Part shown: piece after piece, positions 60,228 to 64,000 of the stretch
Numbering within the stretch: position 1 is the stretch's first letter
Layout: each line of letters opens with the position of its first letter
From: Microbispora bryophytorum
GTDB taxonomy: Bacteria > Actinomycetota > Actinomycetes > Streptosporangiales > Streptosporangiaceae
Assembly (NCBI RefSeq): GCF_006874465.1
Contig: NZ_VIRL01000002.1
Coordinates: forward strand, 328,092 to 392,091
Reading direction: 5' to 3'
Length of the DNA stretch: 64,000 bases
The notes under the pieces: generated by a model
What the model was told of the DNA's origin: nothing
Database searches by the model: none
What the model saw: only the letters and a program-made list of their open reading frames with translations
Program-made: the position numbers and the translations under genes

Positions 60228-60587
60228 AGAAGTCCCGACCGACAATTGCCGCCCCCGCCCCCGGCGGAGGCAAAGCGACGGTCAGGTGGGCGGAGGGGGT
60301 GTCGCGGGCGCCTCGCCCGGCCCCGCCGGTGCGAGGCCCGGTGACAGATCATGAACGCGACATGGACACGGTGCGACGGTCGTACCCTTAAAAGAAGACA
60401 TGGACAGGGGAGTGTCTCGCAGATCTTGCCGTGTGAGGGCGGTCTGGTGAGCGCGCCGCGAGGCCGGGCCTCGCGGGCGGCGGGCATCGGGACCTTCTCG
60501 CACCCGGGGGCGACAGCACCGCGAGGCGCCGCCGGGGGCGACCGCAGTAGGCAGAAGATCTCTAGGACACGACCGAGGAGCGACGAG
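60228..60587. other. Leader/intergenic gap of 360 bp
   Basis: This gap between divergent genes contains a 10-bp direct repeat GACATGGACA (60359-60368 and 60397-60406) and a 7-bp stem GCCTCGC/GCGAGGC (60310-60316 and 60331-60337). Further strong signals are not seen. It presumably holds promoters for the nuclease gene and for the NYN gene. Confidence 0.6.
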
Positions 60588-61904
60588 ATGAGTTCAGCCG
60601 GAGAAGGCCTGTCTCGTCCGTTGCCCGAGCAGATCCGCTTACACGTGGTGGAGGTCGCGGCGCAGGTGCTGGGCTCGATGCCCGCCGCGGCCGTGCCGCC
60701 CCCGTTGCGCAACATCGCCAGGTTCGACCCGCGCAAGCGCGCCCGCCTGGGGAGCGCGCCGATCGCGACCCAGCTGGAGAACGACAAGGAGTTCCGCGAG
60801 CGGGTGGCCGAGGCGGTGGAGACCGCCTGGCCCGAGCTGGTGGCGAGCCTGGCCGAGGGCACGGTGCCTCCCGCGGCCGAGCCGGTGCTGGTCGCGGCGG
60901 CGGCGTACCTGACCCGCCCGCCCGGGTGGCCGGACCTGGTCGAGCAGGCGCGGACCGACCTGGAGCAGGCCGCGGCCGCGGGCGCCCAGCGAGAGCAGGC
61001 GGAGACGCGGCTGCGCGAGCAGCTCGCGGCGCAGCGCGCCTCCGCCAAGGAGGAGATCGACCGGGTGCGCGAGCAGCTCAAGGCGGCCCGGGTGGAGAAC
61101 TCCGACCTGCGGCGCAAGCTGCACGACGCCCGCGAGCGGGTCAGGGCCGCCGAGGCCAGGGCGGCCGAGGTGGAGGCGGGGACGGCCGAGGCGCGGGCCA
61201 GGGCCGCGAGCGCCAACGGTGCGGCCGAGACCGAGCTGCGGCGGCTCAGGGAGCGCCTGGCGGACGTCGAGCGCCAGCTGGAGGCCAGCCGCAGGGCCGC
61301 GCGTGAGGGCCGCAGCGTCGAGGACGCCCGGGTGCGGGTGCTGCTGGACGCGCTTCAGGACACCGCCGCCGGGCTGCGCAAGGAGCTCGGCCTGCCCACG
61401 ACGATCAGCAGGCCGGCCGACTACGTGAACGCGGTGGTGCCGGGCGAGCCTGGAGTGACGGCCGTGCCCGCGCGGGCGCTGGCCAACGACGATCCCCAGC
61501 TCCTCGATCAGCTCCTGGCCATCCCTCATCTGCATCTGATCGTCGACGGCTACAACGTGACCAAGACCGGTTATCCGTCGCTGACCCTCGCCGACCAGCG
61601 GGCCCGGTTGCTGACCGGGCTCGGCGGGCTCGCCGTGCAGACGCGGGCGGAGGTGACGTGCGTGTTCGACGGCGCCGAGCTGAACGGGCCCGTCCAGGTG
61701 TCCGCGCCGCGCGGGGTGCGGGTGATGTTCAGCGCGCCCGGGGAGATCGCCGACGACCTCATCCGCACGCTGGTGCGGGCGGAGCCGCCGGGGCGGGCCA
61801 TCGCCGTGGCCTCCTCCGACCGGGAGGTGGCCGAGTCGGTGCGCCGCATGGGCGCCCGGCCGGTGCCCTCGCTCCTGTTGCTGCGCCGCCTCGGCCGGGG
61901 CTGA
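60588..61904 (+). CDS. Coiled-coil protein with NYN domain
   Basis: This 438-residue protein has an N-terminal helical region (EQIRLHVVEVAAQVLGS), a long coiled coil (about 115-290, rich in Glu, Arg and Ala), and a C-terminal NYN (PIN-like) nuclease domain: HLIVDGYNVTKTGYP, VTCVFDGAELNGP, GEIADDLIRTLV and AIAVASSDREVAESVRRMGARPVPS. The conserved acidic residues that bind metal are retained. It would act as an RNA-binding or RNase-like factor. GGAG lies seven bases before the ATG. Family members are found near rRNA or RNA-processing genes; here the neighbour is the cell-wall hydrolase gene. Confidence 0.88.
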   Translation: MSSAGEGLSRPLPEQIRLHVVEVAAQVLGSMPAAAVPPPLRNIARFDPRKRARLGSAPIATQLENDKEFRERVAEAVETAWPELVASLAEGTVPPAAEPVLVAAAAYLTRPPGWPDLVEQARTDLEQAAAAGAQREQAETRLREQLAAQRASAKEEIDRVREQLKAARVENSDLRRKLHDARERVRAAEARAAEVEAGTAEARARAASANGAAETELRRLRERLADVERQLEASRRAAREGRSVEDARVRVLLDALQDTAAGLRKELGLPTTISRPADYVNAVVPGEPGVTAVPARALANDDPQLLDQLLAIPHLHLIVDGYNVTKTGYPSLTLADQRARLLTGLGGLAVQTRAEVTCVFDGAELNGPVQVSAPRGVRVMFSAPGEIADDLIRTLVRAEPPGRAIAVASSDREVAESVRRMGARPVPSLLLLRRLGRG

Positions 61905-61975
61905 AACGCCGTACGCGCGCTCCGGACCCACGCCGTCACGAGGAGTGATGACTGTCGCGAATACCTGCGAATAGG

Positions 61976-61987
61976 TTGAAGCTTCAA
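61976..61987 (+). promoter_or_regulatory. Palindrome TTGAAGCTTCAA before the NlpC/P60 gene
   Basis: Perfect 12-bp palindrome, 67 bp before the start codon of the RipC-like gene, with a TAGATA element 7 bp downstream. It could be an operator or part of the promoter. Confidence 0.4.
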
Positions 61988-62053
61988 GATCGCCTAGATA
62001 GAGTCGCGCCGCAGGTTTCGTCGATCTAAGAGGTTGATCCTCAAGGGGGCTCA

Positions 62054-63016
62054 GTGCGAGGGCGTGTGCCGGTGGCCGCCGGTCTGGCCGCCGTGATCCT
62101 GCTTACGCCGGTGACGGGCGCGCAGGCGGATCCGAAGCCCACGGTCGCGCAGGCCAAGGCGAAGCTGAGCAAGCTCAACGAGCAGGCCGACAAGCTCGTC
62201 GACCGCTACAACGCGGCCAACGAGAAGTGGAAGAAGTCGCGGCAGAAGTACCTCGCGATCAACGACGACTACAAGAAGCAGAACACCCGGGTCGAGGCGC
62301 TGCGCTCCGGGCTGGTCTCGATGGCCGTCAGCAGCTACCAGGTCGGCGATATGGGCTCGTGGGGCGGTGTCTTCTACAGCTCCAACCCTGACGCCATGCT
62401 CAGCGGCCTCGCCACGCTCAACCACATGTCGGCCGAGCGGGCCGGGCGGCTCAGGGAGTACGAGGGCGCCATCAAGGACCTCAAGGACCGCCGCGACCAG
62501 AGCAAGGTGGTCTACAAGGAGGCCACCGACGTCAGGGGCGAGCTCGCCGGCGAGAAGGAGAAGGTCGACAAGCTCGTCCGGGAGCAGATGAAGCTCCTGC
62601 GCTCGCTCGGGACGTTCAACCCCGGCAACCCCAACAGCGCCGGCGTCGTCTACACCGGGCCGGCGTCCGGCAACGCGCTGTCGGCCCTCCAGTTCGCCTA
62701 CAAGCAGGTCGGCAAGCCCTACCGTTACGGGGGCACGGGACCGGCCTCCTGGGACTGCTCGGGGCTCGTGCAGGCCGCGTGGGCGGCGGCGGGCGTGACG
62801 CTGCCCCGGACCAGCTACGAACAGTGGGCCTGGGGCGCGAGCCGCAGGGTCTCGCTGGACGAGCTCCAGCCGGGCGACCTGCTCTGGCACGCCGGGTACG
62901 GGCACGTCGGCATCTACGCCGGCGACGGCAAGGTCGTCCACGCTCCGCAGACCGGCGATGTTGTGAAGATTGTCTCACTCGCCGAGTATCACGCGATCGG
63001 AGCCGTGCGCCCCTGA
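62054..63016 (+). CDS. RipC-like NlpC/P60 endopeptidase
   Basis: This 320-residue secreted peptidoglycan hydrolase has a signal sequence (VAAGLAAVILLTPVTGAQA, about residues 6-25), a long coiled coil (about 28-190), and a C-terminal NlpC/P60 domain with catalytic Cys235 (WDCSGLVQAAW), His284 (GYGHVGIYAG) and His296. The domain cleaves gamma-D-glutamyl-meso-diaminopimelate bonds. It is equivalent to Rv2190c, a RipC-type daughter-cell separation enzyme whose coiled coil is thought to hold it inactive until FtsX binds it. AAGGGGG stands four bases before the GTG start. A palindrome lies upstream. Confidence 0.93.
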   Translation: MRGRVPVAAGLAAVILLTPVTGAQADPKPTVAQAKAKLSKLNEQADKLVDRYNAANEKWKKSRQKYLAINDDYKKQNTRVEALRSGLVSMAVSSYQVGDMGSWGGVFYSSNPDAMLSGLATLNHMSAERAGRLREYEGAIKDLKDRRDQSKVVYKEATDVRGELAGEKEKVDKLVREQMKLLRSLGTFNPGNPNSAGVVYTGPASGNALSALQFAYKQVGKPYRYGGTGPASWDCSGLVQAAWAAAGVTLPRTSYEQWAWGASRRVSLDELQPGDLLWHAGYGHVGIYAGDGKVVHAPQTGDVVKIVSLAEYHAIGAVRP

Positions 63017-63088
63017 GGGGCTCGACCGGCTCTGTGATCTCTGTGCCTTTTGGGGCTTCTGTGCCCCGATTTGGCCGGTGTTGTGGAG

Positions 63089-63108
63089 ATTGTGAGCAGA
63101 GTCACAAT
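63089..63108 (+). promoter_or_regulatory. CRP box, perfect TGTGA-N6-TCACA
   Basis: ATTGTGA-GCAGAG-TCACAAT is a perfect 20-bp dyad matching the cAMP-CRP consensus in both arms. Its centre is about 42 bp before the predicted transcription start, the class II activator position. Confidence 0.8.
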
Positions 63109-63128
63109 TAGCGGTTTGCTGTGCGGGG

Positions 63129-63134
63129 TACGCT
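63129..63134 (+). promoter_or_regulatory. -10 element TACGCT of the riboswitch transcript
   Basis: TACGCT lies 21 bp after the CRP box, predicting a start near 63140 and a leader of about 360 bases before the CTG start codon. No good -35 box is visible, as expected for CRP-dependent promoters. Confidence 0.5.
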
Positions 63135-63221
63135 GCGCTTTCTTCTCGGCGGCCTTCGTTATCTGATCTTTATCCGGCGGGAGGACTTTGCCGAATGCGG
63201 CGGGTCCTGGGTAGCTTCTGG

Positions 63222-63248
63222 GCCGCGGCGAGCACGCCTCGCCGCGGC
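63222..63248 (+). other. Hairpin in the leader, 11-bp stem
   Basis: GCCGCGGCGAG and its exact complement enclose a five-base loop (CACGC). It lies upstream of the riboswitch and might stabilise the leader, or end read-through from the previous gene. Confidence 0.5.
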
Positions 63249-63349
63249 GCACCCGGTCCGGCCGGCCGGGTCGCGCAGTCATCCACCGTCATCGGCGCCC
63301 TTCATCACCCTCCCCTTCGCGGGATCCTCCGGCGCCGGTGGCCTGCCGA

Positions 63350-63492
63350 GTCCGTGCAGTCAGGAGGCACGGAGCCGGGGAACCATCGACCTTCACGCGA
63401 AGGTCCGGGGTGAATCGGCGCATCGCGCGCCGTAGGGCGACTTCCCCGCCCGAACCCGTCAGCTAACCCGGTAGGCGTGAGCGGAAGACCCG
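63350..63492 (+). ncRNA. c-di-AMP riboswitch (ydaO/yuaA type)
   Basis: The conserved cores of the ydaO/yuaA element are present in order: GAGCCGGGGAACC (about 63372-63384), GGGGTGAATCGGC (63407-63419) and, at 63434-63476, GGGCGACTTCCCCGCC followed by CGAACCCGTCAGCTAACC and GGTAGGC. This riboswitch binds cyclic di-AMP and usually turns expression off; in actinobacteria it precedes cell-wall hydrolase genes. The exact ends are approximate. Its expression platform is not obvious by eye. Confidence 0.92.
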
Positions 63493-63502
63493 AGGAGAGA
63501 TC

Positions 63503-64000
63503 CTGTCTACCACCCCCGCTAGTCTGTCCCGTCTTGCCCGAATTGCCCTTGGTGGTGCTGCTTTGACGGCATCCGTAGGGGCCGCCGGAGTACATCCGGC
63601 GGCGGCCGACACGGTGACGGTCACGGTCGTCAAGACGGCCCCAGCCAAGAAGACGGCTACGAAGACGGGCACCGAGAAGAGCGCGGACGCCGCCGCCCGC
63701 AAGGCCGCCGCGAAGAAGCGGCAGACCAAGAAGACCACCGCCAAGCGGAAGATCAGCAGGGCCTCGCTCCAGCGGGCCAAGGGCCTGCGCGCGGTGAAGG
63801 TCGCGGAAAAGCAGATCGGCGACCCCTACCGCTACGGAGCGACGGGACCGGGCGCGTTCGACTGCTCGGGCCTGGTCCAGTACGCCTGGCGCAGGGCGGG
63901 CGTACGGCTGCCGCGCACGACGTGGTCCATTCGCGGCGCGGTCAGGAAGAAGGTGTCCTGGGGTCACTTCGAGCCCGGTGACCTGATCTTCACCAGCGGC
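63503..64000 (+). CDS. NlpC/P60 cell-wall endopeptidase, 3' end beyond window
   Basis: This secreted hydrolase has at least 166 residues here. The signal region is SRLARIALGGAALTASVGAAGVHPAAAD, followed by a Lys/Ala-rich linker (KKTATKTGTEKSADAAARKAA in outline, about 50-85) and an NlpC/P60 domain with catalytic Cys121 (FDCSGLVQYAW); the catalytic His is expected past the window end. The start appears to be CTG at 63503: it is the only initiator in frame with good spacing from GAGGAGAG, and no ATG, GTG or TTG lies in frame upstream of the signal region. It is governed by the c-di-AMP riboswitch and CRP box upstream. Confidence 0.9.
   Translation, partial: MSTTPASLSRLARIALGGAALTASVGAAGVHPAAADTVTVTVVKTAPAKKTATKTGTEKSADAAARKAAAKKRQTKKTTAKRKISRASLQRAKGLRAVKVAEKQIGDPYRYGATGPGAFDCSGLVQYAWRRAGVRLPRTTWSIRGAVRKKVSWGHFEPGDLIFTSG

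Noticed and set aside
62920-62990. Second CRP-like site at the end of the RipC-like gene (TTGTGAAGATTGTCTCAC)
   Set aside because: The arm spacing is wrong for the CRP consensus and it lies inside coding sequence.
1-64000. tRNA, rRNA, CRISPR arrays, insertion sequences and integrated phage
   Set aside because: No cloverleaf with CCA-type ends, spaced direct repeats, transposase or phage genes were recognised.

Overview
The window is very GC-rich (long antisense frames stay open because of it) and reads as the chromosomal core of a high-GC actinomycete. The best guess is a Streptosporangiales-type genus; this rests on gene content and style, not on a marker gene. The backbone is one also known from Mycobacterium tuberculosis (Rv2190c to Rv2221c): glnE, glnA, an RDD protein, a DUF4191 protein, lipA, lipB, a TIGR01777 epimerase, sucB, pepA, cobS, a DUF3043 protein, an erpA-type HesB protein, an adenosine-kinase-like PfkB protein, ctaC/ctaF, qcrB-qcrA-qcrC-ctaE, trpD, a DEDDh exonuclease-UvrC fusion and NlpC/P60 hydrolases. 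Accessory genes sit between these blocks.

Layout. 1-12 kb: 3' part of glnE, then a variable stretch (DUF574-type methyltransferase, repeat-bearing membrane protein, two MFS exporters, two SnoaL-like proteins, a secreted metallopeptidase homologue that has lost its active site, GNAT, a LysR/MFS divergon, HIT, MmcQ/YjbR, and a frameshifted SDR remnant). 12-18 kb: glnA behind a GlnR-type operator, a membrane-anchored hypothetical, RDD, a methyltransferase, DUF4191 and lipA. 18-26 kb: a TetR/DUF6204 cassette, then peptidase E and lipB (translationally coupled), TIGR01777, sucB, lpdA and pepA, that is, lipoate synthesis and attachment next to two lipoate-related 2-oxoacid dehydrogenase subunits. 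26-34 kb: a GntR-DUF1648-CPBP operon, cobS and cobU, an aldo/keto reductase, a SUKH-like membrane protein and DUF3043.

34-42 kb: the PspA envelope-stress operon pspA-pspAA-htpX-pspAB, a mycothiol-dependent isomerase-family protein, nadA, erpA, a PfkB kinase, and a cysteine desulfurase-TusA pair. 42-55 kb: the terminal respiratory chain in two blocks, ctaC-ctaD-ctaF on + and ctaE-qcrC-qcrA-qcrB on -. Between them lie an L,D-transpeptidase, an acyltransferase, an alpha/beta hydrolase and a NarL-type two-component system. 55-64 kb: a pseudo-receiver protein, a 500-bp patchwork of minisatellites, trpD, an orphan degenerate histidine kinase, a Lrp/AsnC effector domain, the exonuclease/GIY-YIG fusion, a coiled-coil NYN protein, and two NlpC/P60 hydrolases, the second cut by the window end.

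The most striking control region precedes the last gene. A perfect CRP box (TGTGA-N6-TCACA) sits about 42 bp upstream of the predicted start of transcription. It is followed by a long leader holding a clear c-di-AMP (ydaO/yuaA) riboswitch and then, apparently, a CTG start codon. No tRNA, rRNA, CRISPR array, insertion sequence or prophage was seen. Tandem repeats begin at or just after the stop codon of three separate genes (about 33.47, 37.62 and 55.60 kb), which looks like a recurrent feature of this genome.
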